From positions 765,269-829,268 of the forward strand of contig CM046851.1 in assembly GCA_025618425.1 (NCBI GenBank): a stretch of 64,000 nt of DNA, written 5' to 3'. Under the pieces are notes generated by a model. That model was not told the DNA's origin. It did no database searches and saw nothing but the letters and a program-made list of their open reading frames with translations. Positions 1 through 49,914 of the stretch are shown piece by piece. The DNA is from Heliocidaris tuberculata. Its lineage: Eukaryota; Echinodermata; Echinoidea; Camarodonta; Echinometridae. Position numbers and translations under genes: made by a program. Numbering within the stretch: the first letter of the stretch is position 1; every line of letters begins with the position of its first letter.

Positions 1-250
1 TGTCGTGCGACCAAATGGTCGCAAACGGTCGCAGACCAATTGTGAAAGGGGCTTAAGACCCCAGGTTTGAGAAGGATCGGGTATATATCATGGAGAAATT
101 ATTCAAAAACAAGCTGTGATTTAGAGACTCTCGTTAGGCCTATGAGTTTATTTGATTGTTGTAGTAGTTGTTGTTGGTGGTTGTGGTTTGTTTGTTTGTT
201 TGTTTGTTTTGTTTTGTTTTGTTTTGTTTGTTTTGTTTTGTTGTTGTTGG

Positions 251-291
251 GTTTTTTTTTTTTTTTTTTTTTTTTGGGGGGGGGGGGGGGT
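251..291. repeat. Poly-T/poly-G run
   Basis: A T homopolymer is followed directly by a G homopolymer, preceded by TTTTG/TTTG units from about 186. It is non-coding. Confidence 0.95.
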
Positions 292-439
292 GAATATTGT
301 CATTAGCTCTCATAACCAACTGTTCCTTCGTTTCAATAACAATTTTGTGATTTTTGCTTTTTGATGTGATCCCCCCAAGTCATTTGTTGGGCTAGATAAA
401 TAGGACCTTGCTTGACTTACAACCACAACCCCCTGCCCC

Positions 440-481
440 CTTCCACACAGACACACACGCTCACGCACGCTCATGCGCGTC

Positions 482-574
<93 letters not shown>

Positions 575-582
575 CACACACA
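440..582. repeat. AC dinucleotide microsatellite
   Basis: About 140 bp of CA repeats with occasional CG interruptions lies in the intron downstream of gene A exon 26. Confidence 0.95.
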
Positions 583-858
583 AATAATTTCTTTGTGCCA
601 CTGGATTTGTAGAATATTAAGTTCTTGACGAAACATCAATGGAAAAAGGAAGCATTCTCTAAGATGGTGTGTAAGTAAGAAAAAGCAGAGAAACACAGCG
701 TGTGAAATGGAGAGGATAAATAGAAGATCTACTTGAAAGGTAGTAGCATAGTACAACAGATCACAAAATAGATGGCAATTTTTCGATGTTTGCTGGCATG
801 TTATATATTTTCTCTCCTCCCTCCCCTTCGCCAGATCCATCGCTCTTTCTTGTCTTAC

Positions 859-37372
<36,514 letters not shown>

Positions 37373-39317
37373 CCTCCTTTCGAGCAGGTGCGTCTGTCCG
37401 TATCACTCTGTGAAAAATAGAAATTTTCACCTTCAAAATGGAATACAGCGCGATAGAAGCAAAAACATTTACATGAAGGCAGTAATTGAGAAGATTTTAT
37501 ATTTTTATACTTTATCAATAATTTGACGAAATAAAAAGAAATAAAAAGATAAATTTGACGAAAATGACGAAATTGTTAAAAATGAAATTAGAAATCCCAT
37601 ACATTCGGACTACCAGCGCAATGACAATCAAACTCAGAAAGCTAGACCCTGGCAACTCTCGTCGGATAATTACCCCTTGGATAATATACTTTTAAATTTG
37701 ATTTAGATCCTCTGGCCATGGTCTAAATCAATGTAATCTTTCCTGTCTGTGTTATTTCCTTTTATATCTTTACACAGCATATTTTTTGAGGTTTCATCAT
37801 ATTTATCCACAAGATGATTAGTACCAAACACTATTTTCTTAATCCTCTCACTGTGAACTGGAGCCGTGCTTGCTATTCATGTAAATGGGCTTTATCACAT
37901 TCAGATAGTCCACGTACAAAGGGTGTTGATTCACAGAGAACAGGTGCCAATTTACACACAGTGTAATTAGCAATTCTTTGCACAATGTGCTTTGTGAGCA
38001 AACAAAAATCCCTTGTGGAAATAAGAAATAACGCACACATATAAAAGCATGTTGCACTAAAACCATGCAGATTTCTATCTGATCATAATTATATTTTACG
38101 ACACGTGCTCTGACAAATTATGCACTTTTAAAAACACTGGACCCAACGCTATTTCTAACCCGAACCCTATAACCTAACCTAAAACCAATTCGCCCATTAA
38201 GTTCTAATCCTCTATTTTTCACCCCCTCAGCCCCTTTAAAAGAAAGAAAAAAAAGTTTGAGCAAATGTTTCCTGAGCTAATGCCAGATCACCCATTTGTT
38301 TATGTGTTGGTGTATGAGGGTGTGCGTGTGCTATAATGCCCCCACTTTTGAAAGTGGAGTGGGGGTGGAGTACATGTTTCTCCTTTACCCCCCGTCTTTT
38401 TGACGCCATTTGATGTCAGACTAATTAAACAAATCATATTTTTTGCTTTTAATATTTTGTTTGCTTTGGATGCGTTTTTAACGTTTATGGTTCTCATCAA
38501 TTCTAGTACATGATGTTCTAGGATATAACCCTACCATAATATCCATGCTAAATACGTGATTCATAATTTTCCTAATAGTAAGGACTTTTGCAAACTATGT
38601 TTTTCCACAGTGTCTTTTTGATTCACTTCTACCTAATGGGTTTTTATATACATGCTTTCTGCTTTATAAAGGTCAGAGTATACGTGATCCCAAGGATGGC
38701 AACTAATAATCTTCAAAGCTGTCTTTGTGTTGTAAAATATCAACCTGTGAATCAGTTTGAAATATTGCTGTTGTCTTCGCCTTTTCCTTAATAACTTGAA
38801 ATTAATATGCACCAGTCAAGTTTTGAAAAGGAAGTATTGACATCAGTTGAAAAAAAGAAAAGAAGAAAAACAAAAATTAAATTGTGTAAGCCACGACAAG
38901 TGAATCAATACATGGTGGGGAATTTTGGGGCACGTGCGACCCCCCCCCCCCTACCTTGAATGGAAATAGGAGATAAAGTGAGAACGAGAAAGGGAGAGGG
39001 GGGGGGGCTGTTGAGAGGAAGAGAGGGAAAAGGAGTGGGAGTGGGAGAGAAATTGAGGGGAAAGTGTGTGCGTGTGTGTGTGTGTGGGGGGGGGGAGTAT
39101 TTGTGTGTGTGTGGGTGGTAGTTGTTCAGTTAAATTGTTCAGTTAAATTGTACTATGGTTGTTTATTTATGGATGGCATGTTACGGAATTATATTATTTG
39201 TATTGTGCTTATTGCCATGTTGAGTTATATTGTGTAATCAATGCTTAATTTGTAATATTCATTTTGAAAATCTGAATGAAGGAATAAAATTTATGAAAAG
39301 AAAAAAAAGTAATGTGT

Positions 39318-39381
39318 TTGGGTGTGTGTGCGTGTGCGTGTGTATGTGTGTGTGTGTGTGTGTGTGACAGAGAGAGAGAGA
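39318..39381. repeat. GT then GA microsatellite
   Basis: TG repeats are followed by a short GA tract. A similar GT stretch lies at 39065-39112. Confidence 0.92.
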
Positions 39382-40463
39382 TAAAAGAAGAAATAAGTGG
39401 AACACGAGAAGAGATGACATGTGATACGGCCCCCTCCCAAACCCTTACATTTTCATTTTGCTCACCTATAGCTGGAACGAACAGCCCCCCCCCCCCCCCC
39501 GGCCCATGGTCGTAGTAGCGCTACACCATTGGCTCTGTATGCTTCTCATAGCTATCATGAATACAATCTTTTCTATTATAATCTCTGTACGTGAGAACTT
39601 CGCTTTAGTTGCCTAAAATGACAAATCATCTCGCCTAAGGGAATTCTATGAATTTTAAGGGGCTGGTATATATTTGTTTTCAGATGATATATGAGATATT
39701 GTTATGGGATATTGTCTAATCATTAACTTCTATATTTATTCAACTTTGAACCACGGATATAGCAACGTACAAGCAAGCAAGATTTATAACACGATGTTGT
39801 ATTGCTGTGTAAATATATATAAAAACAATATGTATTTGCCCATGGTTTTATTCGCTGAACTTTAGGAAGGGCGTTTTCGTTTAATTGGGCAAAGTATGTT
39901 CATCAGTTACAATACAAGTACTTATTTAGCAAACGGAGCTCATTCCTTTGAGTATCAAAAGAGGAAGAATTACTTGTGGCATGATTTAACTGGGAAGAAA
40001 AAGGTCCGGGGAAAAATATTAATCCAAATCTATTTAGCAAAGTCAAAATAATCATGAATATCATTGTGATAAAATATGAAAGTGGGCTCGTAGGAGTAAA
40101 TGTTTAAAACAAGGCAATGTTGAAGAAAAAATATCAAATGTTAGCCCTAAAAGTATGAAGTATCCAGTGGCGAAATAGGCCATAAATTTTTTATTTCTGA
40201 ATAGTTGCGATCGAGCGAAGCGAGCGATCAACATTTGACGTTTTAAAATGAAAATGTTATTTTGTCATATATCCGGTAGGTAATTTGAAATATGTTCTTT
40301 ACTTTTTTTTTTTTTGGCGTGGAACTTTTAGGGGTTGCTGCCCCCGAAAATTCCCTCACCGGTACGCCAGTGGAAGTATCTGACTCTTTTAACATTTCAT
40401 CTAAAATATTAAAGTGTTTGAATCCTGAATTAATCTACAAGCATGCCCTTCTTCAAAAACAAA

Positions 40464-40640
40464 GACCCCCCCCCCCCAAAAAAAACAACAACAACAACAA
40501 ATAAACAAAACAAAACAAAACTAAACTAAACTAAAAATAAAACAAAACAAAAAAATAACATCAAAACAAAAAGTAACAACAAACAAACAACCCCACAAAA
40601 AAAAACACACACAAACAAAACCCCCAAAAAAGAAATTTTC
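40464..40640. repeat. C-run and AAC/AAAAC-rich simple sequence
   Basis: A C homopolymer is followed by ACAACAACA and AAAACAAAAC units. It is non-coding. Confidence 0.9.
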
Positions 40641-41764
40641 GAGGAAAATGATTATCGAAAATTTTTTTTTTTTCGAGGAAAATGATTATCGGCTTTTTAA
40701 ATTGACAATATTAATCCTTCTTTTGGTTTTTCCTATAGCAGTTTTCTAAGTCACGAATCGCATATAGATATAGTTCCTTTTTTATAGTGCAAGAAACCAT
40801 TTTTGTTCATGAAAATTCCAAATTTACCCATGTTGGTTATTCAGCATTCAACACAATACACTTTGGTTTGATTTTTTTCATAGCTTAGCCTAAAGTAATT
40901 TGCATGAAACAAACATGTAATGTGGATTGGAATTTTAAAACAAACTAGTAGAAACTTTAACAACACATTTACATAGTTACGTTTTAATCACTACATTGTT
41001 ACATTGTCATTCTTAGTTGCGAGTAGCCGAGCACTTTTGCTTGTCACATAAATTAAAAAAAGGAAAGAAAAAAATTATAAAGCAGAAAACTCACCACAAT
41101 AAAATCTCATCAGAAAACCATGCATTTGGTAATGAAACCTCCTGTTGATAAATCAACACTCGACGTTCACAGAAGCGTGCGTCAAAATCGGAAATCAAAG
41201 AAAAATCGCTTTTCCTCGAATAATTAATCAGATGAGATTTGCTATATTCTAACACATGGTATGGGTTTTATGAATTAAGTTTTAGTGCTACTGCTATCCA
41301 ACAATCAATCCTAACAGGAAGAATTATTGTTTCTTCAAAACATCTCCTTTATTCAAGTAAAATCCTCAACACTTGGTGCCCTCTCCAATTTTGCCAACGA
41401 AAGTTTTAAGGATCCTTAGGACAACTCGCCGGTTCACGTCACTATAACACGGCACACTCGATACTGATTAATCCTGTATTGTGTCGTGTCAGTGACGAAG
41501 AACGTAAGGGATTTTTTTTTTTTAACAGGCGCCAAACACTAATGGCATAAAATCAAATATCGTCTGCAAACATACTTGTTCGATGACTAGGGTCATGTAG
41601 ACTGGGTGTTCGATTGAAGGTACACAGTCCACTCTAGTGTTTAATCGCGTACATAATTCCTGGATAAACAATGCAATCATACTTTGAGTTGAGATTATAA
41701 AGGATCATGATGACTTTTGGAGTATAAAATGAGGGTATATATTCTTTCATCCCCTCATGTCTGT

Positions 41765-41766
<2 letters not shown>

Positions 41767-41802
<36 letters not shown>

Positions 41803-41860
41803 CCTCTCTCTCTCTCTCCTTCCCCCCCCCCTCTCTCTCTCGTCCTCCTTCCCCTTTCTC
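41767..41860. repeat. CT microsatellite
   Basis: About 90 bp of CT repeats with a C-run interruption. A similar CT tract is at 42297-42332. Confidence 0.93.
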
Positions 41861-42295
41861 TCTTTCTGATTTAGTGTCAGTGGCGGATCCAGGGGCGGCC
41901 TTGGAAGGGGGAGGGGGCACGTCCTAGCGGCAAAAGGTAATCTGGCATAACTTCAGTACACATTAAATTAAAAAAGGAGAACGTGCTTCCTAATATTAAT
42001 TATGCCCCGCAGTATTTTTAGACCTCCAAAAGGCAGTAGAGAAAGTGGTAATTTGTTTATATTTTTTGTTTTTATTGTTTATTTTCCCTTTTCACATATC
42101 TTTCGGGTAGTGCCCCCCCCCCCCGGAGAATCCTGGATATATTTTCACCTTCTATATATATGTATCTCTATCAAAGGAAAAACAAATCTTCATCTTTTCT
42201 ACTTTTCTTTTCTTTCCCCCCCTTCTTCTCCATTTACGTAATATGTACACTCACTCTCTCCTTATCCATCCCTCTTCCTCCTTTGCCCCCCCCCC

Positions 42296-42332
<37 letters not shown>

Positions 42333-43297
42333 TTCTTCTTACCTCATTATTTCAAATGAATATTCATTTCATGCCCTAAATAACGTAAGGGGAACTTAGG
42401 GTATCTTATCATGCTTGCCCAGCCCTTATGACTGCTACATGCATATTATGACTAAGTGAAAACATCATAAAAATTGGTTTTTATAATCTTCGTAAAATGA
42501 TGCCGACTTGAACGGTGAATTTCTATGTAAACTTCCTCAGTGGGGGGAAAATATTAAAGATTTGATTCTCCAGAAGGCATGACGTGAATTTTGGACCAAT
42601 CATTGTAAGAAACATCATTATAACATTTGTTTAAAAAAGCGACGATAAAACACGTATTAAGGACCTGCGGCAGAATAAGAATAAAGAAGTTTCAGTATTT
42701 TCTGGTGCGGCTATACATTCAGTGCGTTAATCTATTTAAAAATGTTAAAGCAACATTTTAAAGTGATTGATTAACTTTGTGAAAAATTGTAAAATCAGCT
42801 CAAATGCCAGTGAATTGTGTGCAGTCCTCTAACTACATATATAATTAAGGATATGTGAAAGTATGAGAGAAAATGGAACCCGTTTAATATCCTAAAAAAG
42901 AGAAAATCGCGATCAATCGCTAGCGCAAGTCGCTCGGCTTCTTCGCTGCGCTGCAGTCACAAAAACCAAGCACCAGCGCTTGGCGATTTCAGAGCGGGTT
43001 TCCAGCCCGTACGGTATTCTGTGATAGAGCGAGGTATGCCAACCGTAAGAGTTCTTTAGGGTTCGGTGGTACTCTATCCCGACATCATTGTTCAATCGTA
43101 AATATCTTGATATATAAACGACCGATCAGCTTATAAAACTCAGGCGATTCCTGTCTGAGCTAAAGGTTTGCAATTATGATTACAGCATTAGCTGGAACAG
43201 TGATTTTTTTTTTTCAATCCTGGGCAAAGTTAATCAACCTATTGAACAGGTTCAAGCATAATATTACAGTTTTGTAACATGTCTTGCAAACTATACT

Positions 43298-43324
43298 ACC
43301 ACCACCACCACCACCACCACCACC

Positions 43325-43407
<83 letters not shown>

Positions 43408-43481
43408 TACTACTACTACTACCACTACTACTACTACCACTACTACTACTACCACTACTACTACTGCCACTACTACTACTA
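43298..43481. repeat. ACC/ACT trinucleotide microsatellite
   Basis: A pure ACC block changes abruptly to ACT units with scattered ACC. About 184 bp; apparent Ser, Leu or Tyr polymers encoded here are artefacts. Confidence 0.95.
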
Positions 43482-44280
43482 AAAATAATCATAAAACAAT
43501 AAACGATACTATAGTCAAGAAGATTGTGCAGTTAAAGAGAGAGCTTTGTAAACATCTTGCTTATTTCGTGTTCAGGTCTATGTCATGATTCATTTCTATG
43601 ACGTAAGATCCTGCAACAACGGGGCGTTGTTGCGACTTTCATATTAGGACACAAGATATCGCCACAATAATTACACATTGTAACAGAGACGTCGCAAGAA
43701 CAATTTGAAAGAGGAGGAGGGGGGGGGGGGGGGCTTCTCAAAAGCCAGGCTATATAAACTGTTAAGGTTGCCGAAAACCAAGCCCCTCCCCCTAAAAAAT
43801 TCTTTAGATTTTGCTCTTTTTTTGCGGTCTAGAGCAATAACCACTGCAGATTTTCTATACAGCAATTTTGAAGGGGCAGCGGGGGGTTCTGTCAACCCCT
43901 GCCACCTAGCTCTGTCGACGCCCCTGTTTATATAGATGTGTGGAATTATTTTCGCACGATTGAATTGCATGCTGAGTGATTGAATTGCATGCTGAGATAT
44001 ACATCAGGAACGAAAACAAAGACAGTTACCAAGTGGGAGAAACGATACAAAGGTCGATGTCTTTTGATAGCTTTGGGGGCAATGTTGCAACATATTCAAA
44101 CAATACCCCTATCAAGTGTAAATACAACCTAGGGTTTAGATATAAAGCTTTTATAATATGGGGAAGTTTCTTCCGTTTCCTCTTGTTGTTCGTCGCTCTG
44201 TGTTAATGATCTTTTTCTACGAACATTTTTTTCTTTGATCCTAATCCTTATTGTAATTATGATATCTTATAACTATAAAG

Positions 44281-44482
44281 CATCATCATCAAAATGATAA
44301 TCATCATTATCACCACCACCAACACCATTATCATTATCATCATCATCATCATCATCACCATCACTTTCACCAATATTATGATCATTTATATCGTCATCAA
44401 TGTGATCATTTTCATCACCACCACCATCATCATCGTCGTTGTCGTCACCATCATCACCATCATCATTATTATCATCATTGCC
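44281..44482. repeat. ATC/ACC trinucleotide microsatellite
   Basis: About 200 bp of CAT/CAC units with interruptions. It is non-coding. Confidence 0.93.
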
Positions 44483-44919
44483 CCAGTTCGTGACATCTCC
44501 TTGTATTTCATGGTAATGCTAATAAAAGATCGTTTTTATAGTAAAGAAAAGAAAGAAAAGAAAGAAAAGAAAAGAACCAACAAAATCTGAAGATGACATT
44601 AAAAATATATATATTACCGAGAAAAGTAGGGCTTATTCATGAGCGATTCGAAATTTTCCAAATTCATATGAGATAGGCAATACGTTCAAAATTAGAACAG
44701 CATTGGCTGTTTGCAACGTGTGAACTTTAGTTATTAAACAATTCGATGTTTGCTTAAAACTAGCACGTGTGCTGGATGAGTCAATAGACAGATATTGACA
44801 ACGATTGTGATACTCAAATCGACGACTCATCAGTGCACTAATTACTTATCATCGTTTTCTAATTTGATGGAGACAGCCGTCAACTGGCTTCGAACCCATC
44901 CCTCTTTTTTTATATTTCA

Positions 44920-45062
44920 TCTCATTCTCTCTCTCTCTATCTATCTCTCTTTCTTCTCCTCCTTCTTCTATCAATCTCTGCCTCTCGCTCGCTCTACATC
45001 CTGTATGACTGTCTGTCTGTCTCTGTCTGTCTGTCTGTCTCTCTCTCTCTCCCTCCCTCCTT
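44920..45062. repeat. CT/CTGT pyrimidine-rich microsatellite
   Basis: CTCT and CTGT units alternate over about 140 bp. Confidence 0.9.
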
Positions 45063-45149
45063 TGCGCTCGTGCAGTTCAATGCATATACGAAACATCGGA
45101 TCGGTAACACCGTTTTGTCGCCGAACCGATTCCAAACCGACAGATTCTT

Positions 45150-45360
45150 TTGAATTGAATTGAATTGAAATGGTTTACATATTAAAATTACTTCACAGCC
45201 AAAGGCTGAATCGTGAAATCTTTTACAAACAATTTACAGTAATAAATACACGATACAGAATAAATACAATGTGTAACAAAAATAAGAATAAAAATGGACC
45301 AGTGCTGAAAAATGTTGAATCTGGCCTTCGGGGACTTTCTTGAATAAACGACATACAGGT
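45150..45360 (-). mobile_element. LINE 3' UTR fragment with TTCAA tail
   Basis: On the minus strand an AT-rich 3' UTR-like stretch ends in ATTCAATTCAATTCAA. The tail style is that of the other LINEs here. No coding part remains. Confidence 0.55.
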
Positions 45361-45419
45361 ACGGTGGGGGGGGGGGGGGGGGGGGATTCCTCAGTTCATT
45401 TATACTGGGTGTACGATAC

Positions 45420-45639
45420 CTTGCGATATGTTATTATTTTATTATTTATTTATTGATACAGGATGGCCCATTCAACAACAGTTGGTCTCCCATGGGGCCC
45501 CAACAACAAACTTGATACAGAATGCATATATATGTACAGATAAAATCAGGCAGAAGGTGAAGGTCGCCAACGTAGAATAATTAGAAATCATATATGGTAA
45601 AGTACAATATCAAATAAAAGAGAAATGAAAATGATACTG

Positions 45640-45678
<39 letters not shown>

Positions 45679-46140
45679 ATACAAACTATCAATGAGTAAT
45701 AAATGCTGAAGAAACCCTTATACTTCCATTGACTTCAGATGCCGTTTAAGGTTTGATTTGAACGAGACCAAAGTGGATAACTCTCGTATAGCGACCGGCA
45801 AGTTATACCACAAATGAGGGCATAAGTAATACAAAGAGTGTTTTCAGTACTCAGTGTGGCATTTAGGGATTACAAGATCATGTCGCGTGTTTATATCATG
45901 CGTTTTACTTAGCTCTTGGAAATAATTTTCGTAGTAACTGGCAGAAGGGCCGTGAAAGCATTTATAAACAAATACGTATCGGAAATAATTTATTCGGTAA
46001 CTGAAAGATAACCAACTCAGACTAGAGAACATTTTCCTTAGATGGGGTGTACATATTGCACCCAAGGATCAGAGGAGCTGCCCTCTTTTGAAGTTTAAAT
46101 CAGGTAATGCGGTCTACATGTATATTAAAACGATTTCGTT
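45420..46140 (-). mobile_element. 5'-truncated LINE copy with reverse-transcriptase C-terminus
   Basis: On the minus strand, residues such as YRINYFRYVFVYKCFHGPSA and TRHDLVIPKCHTEY correspond to the thumb/C-terminal region of LINE reverse transcriptases. They are followed by a 3' UTR that ends in AATAAATAAATAA. It contains a short AT repeat (45643-45673). Confidence 0.68.
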
Positions 46141-47465
46141 AATTTTTTAAATTCGCAACTATTGCAAGCAATTCGAGACTACAAGGTGTGACAAAACCAG
46201 GAAAAGACAGGTATTGCAATTAGTAGTTAAATTACTATGTTCATTGGCAATACAAGTTCTGTACGTGGACGAACTTCAGAACAATATTGGTGTGTGCTAA
46301 AAATCAAACAAATCATGCACAAAGAATGAACAAGAATCATGCACAAGAATGAACAAGAATGTTCATTCTTGGCCATTCAGTACAATGTAATTGTTTATTC
46401 GGTCTGTTGTCGGTCTGCTGTCGGTCTGTTGTCGGTCTGATGTCGGTCTCATTTTGTGTGACTGAGGTATAAAGGTATTAGCTTTTTTGGTTTGACGCGA
46501 TACAGAAGATTGGAAGTAATTTTTCAAAAATAGCGACAAATACCAACTTTTGTCATAAAAAAAAAATTGTACTAAATTACATTTTTAAAAAAAGTATAGA
46601 AAGACAACCTTGCTGCCCGAATCTTGAATATCAATTATAAAATGCATCAGTTGGGTAATAATGACTACATCTTTAACGCAATTAATATGTGGAGCCTCTG
46701 GTGACTTTCTAGTAGAACTTGAACTGAGCACTTGGGTTTATTAGATTGATGGCATTTACAAAGAGCAAATACAAAACAAAGTATTTTGTTCATGATTTAT
46801 TTGATTTTTGGCACACACCCATATTGTTCTGAAGTTCGTCCACGTAGAGAACTTGTATTGCCAATTCAGTTATTTTCAGAAAATGCTCTATGATACATTT
46901 TGCATGACTGTGTAATTAATGATGCTTTGAAACAAGAGAATGTGCAAAAATTACGATAAACATGCTTTCGTTACTTTGTTCTACCCTTCTTTAGATACAC
47001 ATAATTCATGTTTTTATAATTTTACAGACGTTTCAGTTTTTTCCTTATCACTATAATCAACCACCTCCTTTCCTGATGTTGGCCTTTCGCCCTTCAGCCT
47101 TTTTCTGTGTATTTTTTGTTGCTCACTTTTATCTCCAGAACAATACATATCGAGAGAATAAAAATAATTGGTAAATCATAAATATGATGTAAATGTGATG
47201 GATAACCCACTTTACTAGTATCTACAGAATTCCTCTATTCTTCGATGGGGTCCTAATCTCTGACTTCTGTCTTATTGTTGGTTCTTTCTCTGTTACTCTC
47301 TTTTATTTTTCTTCTCTTGATGTATAGGCCTATAAAGGATATACATGTATATGGTTCTTTTTCCCCAGTTGAATATCAAAAGGGTATTGTCTACAAATCT
47401 ATTTTAACACATCAATTGATTGAGTAGATAGGATAGGTATATTCAGTCATTCCCATTACACCAGC

Positions 47466-47580
47466 CAGAGGAGGTGGAACGTCGGGCTCGGACAATGGAA
47501 GTGGAGGGGCACCTATTGTCCGCTAAACAAAAGGTGCCCCTCCACTTCCATTGTCCGAGCCCAACGTTCCGCCGCCTCTG
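47466..47580. repeat. Near-perfect 49-bp inverted repeat hairpin
   Basis: Arms 47466-47514 and 47532-47580 are complementary with three mismatches around a 17-bp loop. The arms are G/C-rich and contain GGAGGGGCACCT. It would form a very stable stem in RNA of either strand. Confidence 0.9.
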
Positions 47581-48002
47581 ACACCAGCACTCAGTGGCGT
47601 AGCGTGTGTCAAGATATTGAATGGGCATTAGTATTATTATTATTTTTTTATTATTTATTTGTTGTTATTATTTATCTTTATTTTAAATTTATCTATTTAT
47701 TCTCTTTTGGGGGGGGGGATTGGGGGGTCATCAGTCTTATTCGATGGTTGAAATGCAAATCATGAAGGCTATCCTTTCCTTTTTTCTCCCTGTTTCTCTT
47801 TTTCTTTCTCTCCCCTCCCCCTTTTGATGGGGCACGTGCTCCATGTGCCTCTGTAGCTATGTCACTTTGGCACTTCCAGCACTTTCGAAAGAATGTAGAG
47901 GTACAAAGAAAATTACCTCAGACAGTCATGATACTCAAATCCTGCAAACAGAAATTTAAAAATATATATAGAAGAGCATCCTCTATTGGTGGAAAGGTGT
48001 AT

Positions 48003-48690
48003 AAAGCCATTTCATTTCATTTCATTTCATTTCATTTATTTCCACTTCCAACAAATTAAATGCACAGTTTTACATCGTAATAGCAAATCAATGAAACTTT
48101 ACAATTATTGGTTACAGTGTAAAACAGACATAGAAAAACATAAACTAGGTTGGTCGCGGAGGGGACTGCTAAAAAGCTGGGCTTGTAGATTGCAGCCCCC
48201 TATAACTTATAATTGCACAAATAGTGTATCGTTGAAAAGGGAACGTATTTGTACATAAACCGGGTAAACAAAACATAAGAGGAGTGAAAGAGACAGGAAA
48301 GGAAGGGAGACACGGAACGAGAGAGGTAGGACTCTTACCTATAGACACACACAACAAAACACGGACCGACCAGAATACGGATGGCAGTATAAAATGAATG
48401 GGAACGTAATCGTGTACACTGTTGAGTGAAATAAATTGAAGAAGGTTGAGGGATGATGAGTTTTAAAGAGCCGACGTTTGAGAATAATTACTAAGAAGAA
48501 TTTTTTTAAATTTAAATTTAAAAGAGTTTAAACTAGGGGCATTCTTGATGCTATTATCAAGAATGGTCCAGAGCTTCGGGCCTGTGAAAGTGAATATGGA
48601 TTTAGAGAGTATAGTTCTAGTTAATGGCAGATGAAATTCGTCAGATTGTCGTGTGTGGTGACCTGACCCCACACGTGATTTGACCTGATT
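48003..48690 (-). mobile_element. 5'-truncated LINE copy with GAAAT tail
   Basis: On the minus strand it encodes TRQSDEFHLPLTRTILSKS and FTGPKLWTILDNS, the conserved LINE C-terminus. It then has a 3' UTR ending in AATAAATGAAATGAAATG. The short frame has no catalytic domain. Confidence 0.78.
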
Positions 48691-48902
48691 CGCCCCATAT
48701 TCGATGATTCATCACCATCTGATCTGTATTGAGTGCTCCGACAATCAGCTCTGGGACAATTGCTCCGGGTTTTATTTCGTTAAAGATATATGGAAATAGC
48801 TAGGGGATTTTAGGATAGGTTTAGATTTAGGGTTAGGGTTAGGTATAATATTTGGTCCAGGGTTAGAGTTGGGAATTTGGTTAGTGTAAGAAATCAAAAG
48901 AG

Positions 48903-49113
48903 ACTATCTATATATTTTTACCACAGATGTCATAACATGACAACCGCAAATGTAAAAACCTCATTGATTGCATAATGCACATATGTAAGATCAGTTATTA
49001 TGAGATGTTTGTGTCTGTGCGTGTGTATGAGATTTCCTGACCATTAAAATCCCTAAAATATTGAAAGACCCTTTACCACAAATGTCAAAACATGTCAACC
49101 GCAAATGTAAAAA
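48903..49113. repeat. Left copy of an inverted ACATTTGCGGTTGACATG repeat
   Basis: It is the reverse complement of 55287-55492, including the internal segments around GGTCAGGAAA and CATCTCATAATAACTGATC. The pair brackets LINE-2. Confidence 0.83.
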
Positions 49114-49914
49114 TTAAAAATTTATTAAACAAGTGGTTTACTAATGGTTTCCCTTTTTACGATCAGTTTACAGGGACGGAGCGGGAAGGTGAGCGGGGGC
49201 GGCAGTCGAGGAGCTGATCATTAACTTCAATGGCAGGAAAAATTCACACAATCCATCGATATCTACATAGAACAGCAATTTATTATATCAGTCTCGAGAG
49301 GGCGCTTCATGTAAATTGAATTTCTACTGTTTATTTACGCGATTTTTAAAGCTCATAGACAGTCTCGAAAGCAAAAATCATACTGGCAAGAAACTTATCT
49401 GAATAGTCACATACTATTCTCCTTTTATCATAAGAAACATGTACGAGATTATTTAACATTCCATTCACGATTTCGAACATATTTTAGTGTAAATATCTGT
49501 AAGAAACGCTTGATAACGGCATTTCACTGCCTCACGCTAAGACCATATCCACCCGAAGTTTCCCCCGCACAATAAACCCAGCGCTTCGCACTATGTGTAG
49601 CGTATTCTACACACACAGCAATCCTCATGTAAGTAGTGTGTGTGTGGCCGTTGTTTGAATTTACATCCCCTCTTTTTTGGGCCAGGGATTTTTATTACTT
49701 TTCACCTCTCATTCGATAAATATTTCACTTGAGGAGGTAAAAACTTCACAGCATCTTAGTTATGTTAGTACCCTGCTGTTTATTAAGTAAAATCAAATAA
49801 ATCTCATGAAAAGTTTTTGAGGGCTTCCCAAAACTATCTGTTACCTTTAATGATGAAAAATTTAATGGTTGAAGTAAAATTAAATGCCTGAAACCTGCAT
49901 GTTATGGTTTAAAT

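Noticed and set aside
310..858. Continuous open frame extending gene A exon 26 through an AC repeat
   Set aside because: The frame passes a consensus gtaaga donor and then encodes low-complexity valine/cysteine repeats; only 859-1010 reads as cadherin.
42913..43095. Short open frame and G/C-rich patch that might be a gene or small RNA
   Set aside because: No recognisable protein family, no splice context, and no match to 5S, tRNA or snRNA landmarks that I know; left unassigned.
48828..48845. TTAGGG-like units suggesting an interstitial telomere
   Set aside because: Only two to three units in AT-rich sequence (also CCTAACC near 38170); too short to be more than chance or a repeat remnant.
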